Below are positions 6,264 through 14,653 of a stretch of DNA of 27,446 bases, one piece after another (the first letter of the stretch is position 1; each line of letters starts with the position of its first letter). A model generated the notes under the pieces. The model did not search any database. It was not told where the DNA came from and saw only the letters and a list, made by a program, of their open reading frames with translations. The position numbers were made by a program, and so were the translations under genes. Source of the DNA: JAQBGV01 sp032128395 (GTDB lineage: Bacteria > Planctomycetota > UBA8108 > UBA1146); the NCBI GenBank assembly GCA_032128395.1, contig JAQBGV010000130.1, positions 1-27,446 of the forward strand. Reading direction: 5' to 3'.

Positions 6264-7976
6264 ATGACCCTCCCCCCCGAGCGGGAAAGGCCTGCACCAG
6301 TGCCGGATCCCCTTCACCACGTCCTCCAGGTCGCGATCGGTCGGCGTCGTCTTCGGGCTCTGCTCGGTTCGGCATCGGCGGGGGCGACCGTGGGTCTCGC
6401 CCTGTCCTTCCTCTCCGTCATCTGGCACCGCTTGGCCCGCCCCGATTGGTCCCTCCCCCTTGCTCTCGGCACTCTGGTCGCGGGTGGAGTACTGGTGGGA
6501 GCGGCGATCGGGCGGATGCGACGTCGACCGGATGAACTCGGCGCCGCGATCGAGCTCGAGCGACACCACCTCATGAAGGAGCGCTTGTCGAGCGCGCTCT
6601 ACGCCGAACGCGCGCCCAGAACGGAGTGCCACGCCGAACTCGCTGCGCTGGTGATCGCCGACGGTGAGAGTCACGCGGCACGAGTCGATGTGATCCGCGC
6701 GGTGCCGATCGGGACTCCGAGGAGTGCGCGCACGGCGGGGATCCTGGGTGTGCTCGTGCTCGCCGCCTGGGGACTCATCCCTCCCCTCGATCTGTTCGGG
6801 CGGGAAGAGGGTCGGGAGAGCGCCCGGCGCGAAGAGAAACGAATCGAGGAGAAAGCGCGCAGCCTGCAGGAGCGCGCGACTCGGCTCGAAGAGATCGCCG
6901 AGAAACACCCGCTCTCACCGGAGACCCAGCGACTGCTCGCCGATCTGAAGAAACCGCGTTCACTCCCCCGCACCGAGACCCCACGCGAAGCGGCACGCAA
7001 GCCCCTCGCCGACCTCGAAGCGCTGAAGAAGCGAGCCGAGACGCTCAGGGAGCGCGATGCGATGCAGGGGCTCGATGATCTCCTCCGCACGATGCAGGGG
7101 ATCGACGAACGGATGGAGACGCCGGAAGGGGAGCGAGCTCGTCGCGCGATGTCCGAGGGCAGTCCCCAGCGAGCCTCGGAAGCGATGCAAGCCCTCGCGA
7201 AGCAGCTCGCCGCGTCCGCTGGCGAGATGAGCGACGCCGAGCTCCAGGGGTACGCGCGCGACCTCGAGAAACTGGCCGCCGCCCTCGGATCCCTCCCCGA
7301 GATCTCGAAGGAACTCGCGAAGGCACTCTCCCAGCTGAAGGCGGGGGATCTCTCCGGTGCGGCGCAGGCGCTCGGCGAGAACGCGCTGGACCTCGAGAAA
7401 CTCGCGCAACTGATGCGCGAGAAGAACCTCCTCGATCAGATCTCGAAGGAGATCGAGTTCACGCAGGACGAGCTCGCCCAGCTGCCGACCGAGTGGCGCA
7501 CCGGCCCCCCCCCCGAGATCTGCCCCGATTGCCTGAAGGGCACCTGACAGCTCAAGGGCGGCGGGACCTGACAAGGTTCCGGCGAAGGACGCGGTCGCGT
7601 CCACCTCAAGGGATCACAGTCGATGCCGGAAGCGGGCGCCGGAGCTGGAGTCGCGGTCACCGGGCGAGCCGGTGCCGGGGGCACGGGCGGGGTGGGCAGA
7701 GGATCGTCCCCCCCGGGGGAAGCCCCCCCCGGCGAGACCGGGAACGAACCCGATCAGGTCAGCGGCCATCGCCACCAGGGGAAGATGATCGGCAGCTTCC
7801 TCGAGAAGGGTGAGGCGCCGGTCGGTGAGGCGCGCGTCGAGGTGGTGGAGGCGCTCCGGGCGAGCGCTCGGGTCGCCGAGGAGTCTCTCGAGAAGGAACG
7901 GATCCCCGCGGAACTCCGGCGCGTCGCTCGCGACTACTTCGACCGCCTGACGAAACGCGCGCAGGGAGACGATTGA
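6264..7976 (+). CDS. Coiled-coil membrane protein with two in-frame TGA codons, candidate double-selenocysteine protein
   Basis: The N-terminal part has hydrophobic segments at about 35-55, 62-83 and 156-175, then a long Glu/Arg/Lys-rich coiled coil (about 181-410). The frame meets TGA at 7545 and 7569, but no other stop until 7974, and continues with a Gly-rich linker and a folded-looking C-terminus (GEARVEVVEALRASARV, ELRRVARDYFDRLTKRA). Read through, the junction is C420-P-D-C423-LKGT-U428-QLKGGGT-U436-QGSGEG, a Cys/Gly-rich cluster like a zinc ribbon or redox site in which the last two positions are Sec. Each TGA is followed after 21 nt by the loop of a strong hairpin. The total is 570 residues. 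From memory, proteins encoded beside VWA genes in planctomycetes can have this coiled coil, Cys/Gly-rich segment and C-terminal domain in one chain. The alternative is two genes, 6264-7547 and 7623-7976, the second with AAGGGA upstream. Function unknown. Confidence 0.6.
7562..7581 (+). promoter_or_regulatory. Candidate SECIS hairpin for the TGA at 7545
   Basis: CGGGACC (7562-7568) pairs with GGTTCCG (7575-7581), 7 bp including one G-U, with a 6-nt loop TGACAA that contains the second TGA. The loop begins 21 nt after the first TGA and has G in second position. Confidence 0.5.
7587..7602 (+). promoter_or_regulatory. Candidate SECIS hairpin for the TGA at 7569
   Basis: GGACGC (7587-7592) and GCGTCC (7597-7602) form a perfect 6-bp stem closed by a GGTC loop that begins 21 nt after the second TGA. 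GGUC is also the core of the E. coli fdhF SECIS apical loop. The spacing is identical to that of the preceding TGA and its hairpin. Confidence 0.55.
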
Positions 7977-7977
7977 G

Positions 7978-8973
7978 TTGCGACCATCAGAGGGGATCCA
8001 CGACGCCCACCCGATGAACGCGGTGATTCTAGGACTCGCCTCGTGCTCTCTCGCTCTGCTCGGCTCTCTCTCCGGTTGCTCCGCCGCAGACGCCCTCCCC
8101 GCCGCTCCCTCGCCGTTCGTCATCGGCGGGCCGGGGAAGGGCTCGGGACTCTTCCACCAACCACGTGCGATCGAAGCACTCCCGGACGGCTCCTGCGTGG
8201 TGATCGACCGGAGCGGGCGGGTCCAACGCTTCGACTCCGAAGGTCGCGTTCTCCTCTCCTTCCGCCTCCCTGAGTTCTCGGAGGGACAGCCGATCGATCT
8301 GACCCTCACCCCGTGGGGGACTTTGCTCGTCGCCGACACCCACTACGCGCGCATCATCGAGTTCGACCTCGAGGGCTCGGAACTCCGCAGGATCGGCGAG
8401 GAGGATCACCTCGAGATCGTTCGAGGGATCACCGTGGGGCTCGACGAGACGATCTACGTCGCGGACTACGGGACCGACGACCGGGTGCATCGCTACGACC
8501 GAGCGGGGAACCACCTCGGCACGATCGGAGCCCGCGGCGAGGGGGAGGGGGAGTTCCTTCGCCCGGAGGGGCTCGCGATCGGCGAGGGGGGGGACCTCTT
8601 CGTCGTCGACTGCGGGCACCATCGCGTCCTGCGGTTCCACCCCGACGGTACGTTCGTCGGCGAGTTCGGCGCGATCGGTGAGGGACCGGGACAGTTCCTT
8701 TTCCCGATGGACATCACCGCGGCTCCGGACGGCTCGCTGTACGTCGTCGATTTCCAAGGAAACCGGGTGCAGCGCTTCGGCCCCGACGGCACGCACCTCG
8801 GGTCGTTCGGTGGACCGGGACACGATCCTGGGCACTTCGCGACCCCGCGCGGGATCGCGGTGCTCCCCACCGAGAACGGCCATCGCCTCTTCGTCGCGGA
8901 CACGAACAATCATCGGGTGCAGGTGTTCGTCTGGCCCGGATCTCCGACCGGCGGAGCAGGGCGCGGCAGATGA
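7978..8973 (+). CDS. NHL-repeat lipoprotein
   Basis: The protein has a hydrophobic N-terminal segment ending in a lipobox (GSLSGC), so it is probably a lipoprotein. The remainder is a beta-propeller of NHL repeats with the recurring pattern G.F..P.gia...dG.l.VvD...hRVqrF.pdG, for example FLRPEGLAIGEGGDLFVVDCG and VADTNNHRVQVF near the end. Such propellers usually serve as protein or glycan interaction platforms. The TTG at 7978 has AGGGAG nine bases upstream and follows the previous stop at once; the ATG at 8014 would give a tighter signal peptide with the lipobox Cys at 22. It overlaps the next gene by 4 bp (ATGA), so it belongs to the operon with the coiled-coil and VWA genes. Confidence 0.85.
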   Translation: MRPSEGIHDAHPMNAVILGLASCSLALLGSLSGCSAADALPAAPSPFVIGGPGKGSGLFHQPRAIEALPDGSCVVIDRSGRVQRFDSEGRVLLSFRLPEFSEGQPIDLTLTPWGTLLVADTHYARIIEFDLEGSELRRIGEEDHLEIVRGITVGLDETIYVADYGTDDRVHRYDRAGNHLGTIGARGEGEGEFLRPEGLAIGEGGDLFVVDCGHHRVLRFHPDGTFVGEFGAIGEGPGQFLFPMDITAAPDGSLYVVDFQGNRVQRFGPDGTHLGSFGGPGHDPGHFATPRGIAVLPTENGHRLFVADTNNHRVQVFVWPGSPTGGAGRGR

Positions 8974-11816
8974 GCGGTTTCCCCCTCGCCCTCGAGCACC
9001 CGTGGGTCCTCGTCCTCCTCGCCATCGCGTTGGTCTGCACGGTCCGTGTCGCCCACCGCTCGCTCGCCGGCCAACCGCGCGAGATCGCCCGTCTCACCCT
9101 GTGGCTGCGGATCGTGATCCTCGTCCTCGTCACCCTCGCACTCGGCGGGTTGTCGCTCGTGTTTCGGGGGAAAGGGATCACCGTGCTGGTGCTGCGCGAC
9201 CTCTCTGCCTCCGTGCCCACGGCGGAGGGAGACCGGATCGTCGCCGAGATCTCCCGAAACACCGGGAAGCTCGATACCGGGAATCGCATCGGTCTGCTGG
9301 TCTTCGGTCGAGATGCCGCCGAGGAGCAACCTCCGATCGAGCAACTTCGCCCGGCGGGGGCGACCTCGGTGATCGATCGCGAGGGTACCGACATCGCGGG
9401 GGCGCTGCGGCTCGCCGACAGCGTCTTCACCAGCTCCCACGCGACCGGAGGGCGTCGCGTGGTCCTGATCTCCGACGGAAACATGACCGAGGGGGACGCC
9501 CTCCTCGAGGCGCGGAACCTCGCCACCAGTGGTGCCGTGATCGACGTGATTCCCATCGAGTACGTCCACGACCGCGAGACCCTGGTCGATCTGCTGCGAG
9601 TTCCGAGCGAGGTCCACCCCGAGGAGCCGTACACGATCGAGGCGGTGATCGACTCCGACCTCCCCGACGACGCCCGGGTGCAGCTCTACGAGAACGACCG
9701 ACTGGTCGAGGAGCGCACCGTTTCGCTCGCCGCGGGGAAGAACCGGATCGAGTTCCCGCGAGTGCAGTCGGAGCACGGTCGGTACGAGTACCGACTGCAA
9801 GTCTTCCCCGGACCCGGCCGCGACACGCTCCCGGGGAACAACGTCGGCTTCGGGTTCACCATGGTGGGGGGGGAGCCGCGGATCCTCTTCGTCGGCGATC
9901 CGGCGAGCCACGGGGAGCTCCTGGGTGCGCTCGCCTCTGCGCGTCTCGCCTGCGAAGTCACCGATCCGGCCCGACTCCCGATCGATCCTCAGGGTTTCCT
10001 TCCCTACAGCGCGATCGTGCTCGCGAACGTCAGCGCCTACGACCTCGGTCCCGATGCGATGGAGCGCATCCATGGCGTCGTGCGAAACCTCGGGATCGGG
10101 CTCCTGATGATCGGCGGCCCCGACTCCTTCGGAGCGGGCGGCTTCCGCGCGACCCCGATCGAACGGGCGCTCCCGGTCGAGATGGACGTCCGGCAGCGCA
10201 AGACGATCCCGAACGGAGCGTTGGCGATCGTGCTCCACACCTGCGAGTTCCCGCAGGGGAACATGTGGGCGAAGCAGATCGCCACCGCCGCGGTCGATGC
10301 GCTGACTCCCGAAGATCTGGTCGGCGTGCTCCTCTTCGACGGCCTCGGGGCAGATCGCTGGGGGGTTCCGCTTCAGAAGGTTCGCAATCGATCGACGATC
10401 ACCGGGACGATCCGAGCGCTCCAACCATCCGACATGCCGAGCTTCGATCCGACTCTGCGGCTCGCGCTCCAGGGGCTCGTCTCGGCCCAGGCGGTCAGCA
10501 AGCACATCGTAGTCCTCTCGGATGGCGACCCAGCCCAGCCGACCCAGGGGACGATGGACGGTCTGGTGCAGGCCGGGATCTCGGTCTCGACGATCTGCAT
10601 CCAGCCGCACGGCGGCATGGACACCGGCGTGATGAAGCTGATCGCGAAAGAGACCGGCGGGCGCTACTACCGCGCGGACGATCCACGCAATTTGCCGCAG
10701 ATCTTCTTCCGGGAGGCGATCCAGATCCGGAGGAACCTGATCCTCGAGGAGCCGTTCGTCCCGCGGATCGGGGTGGTGACCGATTCGATCCGCGGACTCG
10801 AGCAGGAGGGGTTCCCCACCCTCCACGGGTACGTGATCACCACTGCGAAGCCGCTCGCCGAGATCGCGCTGACGAGTCATCAAGATGACCCGGTGCTGGC
10901 CCACTGGCGCTACGGGCTCGGGAGGACCGCGGCTTTCACCAGCGATGCCTCGACTCGGTGGGCGCAGGAATGGATCGGATGGCCGGGGTACGAGACCTTC
11001 TGGGCGCAGCTCCTGCGGAGCATCTCCCGTCGTGGCGGCGGCGAATTCCTCGAGGTCTCGCACACGATCGAAGGGGAGCGGGGCACGCTGACGATCGATG
11101 CGATCGACGGCGATGGCCGCTTCATCGATGGACTGGATCTCTCGGGGCGGATCCTCGACCCTGACCTCGGCGAACAGACGGTGCGGCTCCAGCAAGTCGG
11201 GCCCGGGCGCTACCAAACCGGGTTCGTGGCGGAGCGCTCCGGGAGCTACCTCCTCTCGGTCGCGTTCGAGGGGGAGGACCTGACCGGAACGGTCACATCA
11301 GGATTCGATGTCTCCTATCCCCGCGAGTATCGATACCTCCACGCCGACCTCGACCGTCTGACCGAACTCGCCGAGGCGACCGGGGGTCGGGTGATCACCT
11401 CCGCGGACGATCTCTTCGATCGGGACCTTCCGATCCAGGCAGCCAAGCAACCGATCTGGGAGGAGCTGTTGCAGCTCGCCCTGCTCTTCTTCTTCGTCGA
11501 CATCTTCCTGCGGCGAGTCGCGGTGAACTGGGTCGCACTCCTCCGTCCGGTGGGGCGACGCGGCCGCGAGCCGGCACTCGCGGGTGCAGGTGGATCGAGC
11601 ATCGCCGTCACCGATGAGCTCCCCCGCGAGCGGCAACTCCAGACGGGGACCGCGATCGCGGAGGCGTCGCCGGGGACCCCTTCACGACCCGCGGCGGAGA
11701 GCCCTAGAGGGAAGCGGGGGGATCCAGCGAAGGAGCCCGAGGACTCCTTCACCACCGCCCTGCTCCGCGCGAAGAAGGCCGCCCGGAAACGCACGGACGA
11801 CCACCGCGGGGAGTGA
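8970..11816 (+). CDS. Large membrane protein with VWA domains and glutamine-amidotransferase-like domain
   Basis: The 948-residue protein has two N-terminal membrane helices (about 10-27 and 46-64). The VWA domain begins directly after them, with a complete DxSxS MIDAS motif (77-81, DLSAS) and SDG at 168-170. A class-I amidotransferase-like region at about 303-405 (ILFVGD, LLMIGGPDSFGAGG) lacks a catalytic Cys-His-Glu triad that I can see. A second VWA-like domain starts near 416 but its first MIDAS strand reads LHTCEFP instead of DxSxS, while SDGD (517-520) remains. A beta-rich segment follows, then a C-terminal helix (about 833-850) and a basic tail. The order resembles BatA-like and related planctomycete VWA proteins. 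It probably forms an envelope complex with the coiled-coil and NHL proteins of the same operon. Its exact role is unknown. Confidence 0.85.
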   Translation: MSGFPLALEHPWVLVLLAIALVCTVRVAHRSLAGQPREIARLTLWLRIVILVLVTLALGGLSLVFRGKGITVLVLRDLSASVPTAEGDRIVAEISRNTGKLDTGNRIGLLVFGRDAAEEQPPIEQLRPAGATSVIDREGTDIAGALRLADSVFTSSHATGGRRVVLISDGNMTEGDALLEARNLATSGAVIDVIPIEYVHDRETLVDLLRVPSEVHPEEPYTIEAVIDSDLPDDARVQLYENDRLVEERTVSLAAGKNRIEFPRVQSEHGRYEYRLQVFPGPGRDTLPGNNVGFGFTMVGGEPRILFVGDPASHGELLGALASARLACEVTDPARLPIDPQGFLPYSAIVLANVSAYDLGPDAMERIHGVVRNLGIGLLMIGGPDSFGAGGFRATPIERALPVEMDVRQRKTIPNGALAIVLHTCEFPQGNMWAKQIATAAVDALTPEDLVGVLLFDGLGADRWGVPLQKVRNRSTITGTIRALQPSDMPSFDPTLRLALQGLVSAQAVSKHIVVLSDGDPAQPTQGTMDGLVQAGISVSTICIQPHGGMDTGVMKLIAKETGGRYYRADDPRNLPQIFFREAIQIRRNLILEEPFVPRIGVVTDSIRGLEQEGFPTLHGYVITTAKPLAEIALTSHQDDPVLAHWRYGLGRTAAFTSDASTRWAQEWIGWPGYETFWAQLLRSISRRGGGEFLEVSHTIEGERGTLTIDAIDGDGRFIDGLDLSGRILDPDLGEQTVRLQQVGPGRYQTGFVAERSGSYLLSVAFEGEDLTGTVTSGFDVSYPREYRYLHADLDRLTELAEATGGRVITSADDLFDRDLPIQAAKQPIWEELLQLALLFFFVDIFLRRVAVNWVALLRPVGRRGREPALAGAGGSSIAVTDELPRERQLQTGTAIAEASPGTPSRPAAESPRGKRGDPAKEPEDSFTTALLRAKKAARKRTDDHRGE

Positions 11817-12034
11817 TCGCGTCGCCGGACCGGTGACGGAGTGAAGAAGGAACGAAAAGGGAGAGGAAGAAACGATCTCCTCACTCTTGGAAATCGCTTG
11901 GGCTGTAGACTGTCCAATCCTCCTTCAGGAAAACTGGGGCCTGGAGGTGACGCTCTTCCTCTCTCCCGAAAATCCTGCCGATGGCGCGACGCCGCCGCGA
12001 AGAGGTGCTGAAGTAGTCGCGACGCCGCCGCTGA

Positions 12035-12072
12035 AAAAACCGGAGCGCGAGGAGGGGGGGAGACCCTCCTCG
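12035..12072 (-). terminator. Probable intrinsic terminator of the dockerin gene
   Basis: On the minus strand a perfect 9-bp stem (CGAGGAGGG/CCCTCCTCG, 12048-12056 with 12064-12072) is followed by CGCTCCGG and then six T (complement of 12035-12040). The 7-8-nt gap between stem and T-run is longer than ideal. It would terminate transcripts arriving from 12373-13605. Confidence 0.4.
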
Positions 12073-12079
12073 ACGCCCC

Positions 12080-12104
12080 AGGAACCTCCCATGGGTAGGT
12101 TCCT
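12080..12104. repeat. Inverted repeat, 8-bp arms
   Basis: AGGAACCT (12080-12087) and AGGTTCCT (12097-12104) are perfect inverted arms around CCCATGGGT. No T-run follows on either side. Confidence 0.6.
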
Positions 12105-12173
12105 CCCGGGAGCCGGCGCCCGAAGAACGGCGCCCGACTCCCGCCCTCGAATATCACCCACCGCTAGAGCGAT

Positions 12174-12185
12174 GGGGTCAGACCC
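12174..12185. repeat. REP-like motif GGGGTCAGACCC
   Basis: This short palindromic motif followed by AGCATGATTTTT resembles, from memory, sequences found around REP-associated tyrosine transposases. No transposase gene is nearby, so it would be a solo copy. Confidence 0.3.
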
Positions 12186-12372
12186 AGCATGATTTTTCGC
12201 ACTCAAGACGAAATCTCCCCCTGCCTGCGGCGTGGTATTGCCGCGGGATTAACATCGATCGTCCTGTTAACGCAAACTTGAGCCCAGGCACGACTTGTGA
12301 CGTGCCCATGGACTGGATTCTATCACTCGGGGACCCCCGCGCAACGAGCGGTTCGGCTGGAGTTCGCGCGAC

Positions 12373-13605
12373 TCAGGGAGTGCAGGAAGTGTCGCAGCGG
12401 GGGAGCGTGTCGGAGGTCGGGTCGGCGCCGCATTCCGCGATACCGGGAGGCGCCGGGGGAGGTCCGTTCTCGAAGATCGCCCATAACAAGACGAGAGGGT
12501 CCGCGATGTCGACGCCACCGCTGTCGTTGACGTCCCCCGCGTCGGGGCAGAGGAGCGGATTCCCCGCAAAGAAGAGGGCGCCGATCAGTGCGATCGCATC
12601 GGTGATGTCGAGACTTCCCGACCCGTCGAGATCACCTCGCCTGAACTGACCGACCGGAGCGACAGTCGTAGTGCACGGCGCCGTCGACGCCTGGCAGGAG
12701 CCATCGAGAACGCGCAGCCGATACTCGTGTGTCCCCACCGGCGGGGATGGATCGAGATAGGAGGTCACGGTCGGCGGGAGGGTCGCGAGGAGCACCCCGT
12801 CACGGATGACATCGATCGCGGAATACGGGGCGAGATTCTGCCAGGCGAGCGGCACGCCGTTCGGGCTCGATCCGCACGTCGGATCGGTGGGTGCCTCGAG
12901 CGAACAGAGAACCTCGAGCCCGAGGGCGACGAGCATCCTCTCGAGAAGTGGAGCGCGGTCCCCGCCCCATCCGCCGAACTCGAACGAGATGCCGAGGACG
13001 GTGAAGTCGCCGAGTCCCGAGAGCAGTCCGTAGTGCACCACCCCGACGTCGTACGCGCCTCCCGCGCGAGAGAGCACCACCCCCGCCCCGGGTTCGTCGG
13101 GGTAGATGTGATCGAGGAATTGGTTCTCGCCGGTGTGTGGAGCCGAGAGCCCGGAGAAGTCGGCTCCGTTCGGGGCCGCGCTGCCCGAGATTGCGAAGAG
13201 ATCGCTCCCGCCGTCGGCGGACGCGGAGATCCCGTCGATGTTGTGGAGCGGGGTGAGCGGGTCGAATCCCCAGATGTCTCCACCCTCGAGCGAGAGTCGG
13301 CCCCCGGCGAGGAGGTACAGTTTCAGCTGTTGACCCTCGGCTAGGGTGAGGGGACGCGTGTGTGGAAATACTCCGAGAGTGACCCACACCGCTTCGTGGA
13401 GGGAGAGGTCGAGTCCCGCGATCGAGTCGACTCGGGTGACCGCGCGACCGCGCAGAATGAGTTCCTGCTCGAGGATGGTCGCACTATCGACCGCACCTCC
13501 CGCGACCTCCGGAGGCGACCAGAGCAGGTCGGACGCGGTCGCCGAGACGGGGGCGAGCCACGTTCCGAGAAGCAGGAGGGTGAGCGCTGGTCGGAGTCTG
13601 AGCAC
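12373..13605 (-). CDS. Secreted protein with C-terminal dockerin-type repeats
   Basis: The 410-residue protein has a signal peptide (LRLRPALTLLLLGTWLAPVSATA, probable cleavage near 24), a globular domain of about 220 residues with many Gly-rich turns and no recognised catalytic motif, a fibronectin-III-like segment (about 250-315: APYSAIDVIRDGVLLATLP, THEYRLRVLDG), and two calcium-binding dockerin I repeats: GDLDGSGSLDITDA (324-337) and GDVNDSGGVDIADP (357-370). The tail CGADPTSDTLPRC is of a type I associate with uncultured Planctomycetota. In those bacteria dockerins are common outside cellulosomes and may serve in surface attachment. The start is GTG at 13605 with a poor ribosome binding site; no better start is visible. 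The gene is divergent from the glycosyltransferase at 13751. Confidence 0.85.
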   Translation of the reverse strand: MLRLRPALTLLLLGTWLAPVSATASDLLWSPPEVAGGAVDSATILEQELILRGRAVTRVDSIAGLDLSLHEAVWVTLGVFPHTRPLTLAEGQQLKLYLLAGGRLSLEGGDIWGFDPLTPLHNIDGISASADGGSDLFAISGSAAPNGADFSGLSAPHTGENQFLDHIYPDEPGAGVVLSRAGGAYDVGVVHYGLLSGLGDFTVLGISFEFGGWGGDRAPLLERMLVALGLEVLCSLEAPTDPTCGSSPNGVPLAWQNLAPYSAIDVIRDGVLLATLPPTVTSYLDPSPPVGTHEYRLRVLDGSCQASTAPCTTTVAPVGQFRRGDLDGSGSLDITDAIALIGALFFAGNPLLCPDAGDVNDSGGVDIADPLVLLWAIFENGPPPAPPGIAECGADPTSDTLPRCDTSCTP

Positions 13606-13750
13606 TTTTCTGGGCCCTACTGCGAGGGAGGCGGGGCGCGGAGGAGGAACGTCAATTTTCCCACGAGCCCCCTCCCACGTCTACGGAGACGCCATTTCCC
13701 CCGATCCTCCACCCCTCGACCCGTTGTTCCGCCGCCCCCCCTCCGCCACA

Positions 13751-14653
13751 ATGCCCCGCATCGCACTCTCGAAAGCAGGAGGAGTTCCGATCGACGCGCC
13801 CTCGATCCGCGTACCCCCCGACGATCCCGCGGACACGCCCCCGCTGGACACGCCGCGCCGCTCCCGTCCCCAACTGACCGTCGTCGCTGCCGCCCTGAAC
13901 GAGATGGGGCAGGCGGGGCAGTGGCTCGAGGGGGTTCGGTTCGCGGATCGGATCGTCGTGGTCGATCACGGTTCCGAGGATGGCACGCGCGAGTTCTTCC
14001 GAGCGCAGGGGGAGTGGGTCCGTTTGATCGAGTGCGAGCCGGGAGGCATCGTCGAAGATGTTCGCATGCGCGGGCTCGAATGGATCGACGACGGTTGGAT
14101 CCTGGTGCTCGACCTCGATGAAAGGGTGCCGATCCCCCTCCGGGACGAAATTCTCGCGACTCTCGATCGCGCCCCCCCCGAAGCCGCGTTCCGAATTCCG
14201 TTCCGCCACTATGTCTTCGGGCGCTGGCTCCGTCACGGAGGTTGGGACGACGCCCACCTCCGCCTCTTCCGCGCCGGAGCGGGCCAGTACGCACCGGGGC
14301 GCATCCACGCGCAGCCGCAAGTCGAAGGGGAGATCGGTCGGCTCGAGGAACGCATCGTCCACTTCGCACATCCGACGTTGCACGACTTCATCGCGAAGAT
14401 GAACCGCTATACCAGCCAGTCCGCGGCTACTCTCGCCGCCGGCGCGGTGGGGGGATTGCGCCGCCGAACAGCGTTACCTCCGCGCCCGGTGTCGTGGCTC
14501 TCGGCCAGCGCCTCGGTCTTCTGGAACCGCTACGTCCGCGCAGGAGGGTTCCGCGATGGCATGGCAGGGTTCCTCATCGCGTCGATGCTCGCCACCTACC
14601 AATTCGTCGAGCAGGCGAAGGCGTGGGAAGAGCAGGAGGGGGCGACCGCGTGA
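13751..14653 (+). CDS. Glycosyltransferase family 2, WaaE/KdtX-like
   Basis: A 300-residue GT-A enzyme. The N-terminal nucleotide-sugar half has TVVAAALNEM, VVDHGSEDGT (equivalent of the DxGSxDGT motif) and DLDERVP (metal-binding DxDE). The C-terminal part HLRLFRAGAGQYAPGRIHAQ with a later HFAHPTLHDFIAKMNRYT is typical of the WaaE/KdtX subgroup, which adds glucose or another hexose to inner-core lipopolysaccharide. The ATG at 13751 gives the family start after a short Pro-rich leader; the frame is open further upstream inside the divergent dockerin gene. It overlaps the next gene by 4 bp (GTGA) and begins the surface-glycan operon. Confidence 0.88.
   Translation: MPRIALSKAGGVPIDAPSIRVPPDDPADTPPLDTPRRSRPQLTVVAAALNEMGQAGQWLEGVRFADRIVVVDHGSEDGTREFFRAQGEWVRLIECEPGGIVEDVRMRGLEWIDDGWILVLDLDERVPIPLRDEILATLDRAPPEAAFRIPFRHYVFGRWLRHGGWDDAHLRLFRAGAGQYAPGRIHAQPQVEGEIGRLEERIVHFAHPTLHDFIAKMNRYTSQSAATLAAGAVGGLRRRTALPPRPVSWLSASASVFWNRYVRAGGFRDGMAGFLIASMLATYQFVEQAKAWEEQEGATA

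Larger units (their letters stand above)
11817..12372. other. Intergenic region between convergent genes, hairpin-rich, no convincing gene
   Basis: This 556-bp gap separates the 3' ends of the VWA and dockerin genes. Short reading frames (for example 11887-12192 on the plus strand) lack a ribosome binding site, domain character and consistent codon bias. It contains a TAGACT -10-like box at 11906-11911, a repeated GCGACGCCGCCGC about 30 bp apart near 11.99-12.03 kb, several hairpins listed separately, the motif GGGGTCAGACCC at 12174-12185 and a GGCACG/CGTGCC stem at 12287-12306. Confidence 0.7.

Noticed and set aside
7623..7976. Separate small gene starting at the ATG at 7623
   Set aside because: It has a passable ribosome binding site, but it shares the frame of the upstream gene through two TGA codons with SECIS-like hairpins, and its product looks like a C-terminal domain preceded by a Gly linker. 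Kept as the alternative model.
11814..12012. Read-through of the VWA stop codon as a further Sec codon
   Set aside because: The frame stays open for about 65 codons, but the product has no domain character, there is no Cys or redox context, and the following hairpin (11821-11837) begins too close to the TGA.
11887..12192. 101-codon plus-strand reading frame in the convergent gap
   Set aside because: No ribosome binding site, no recognisable domain, and it overlaps hairpins better explained as terminators or repeats.
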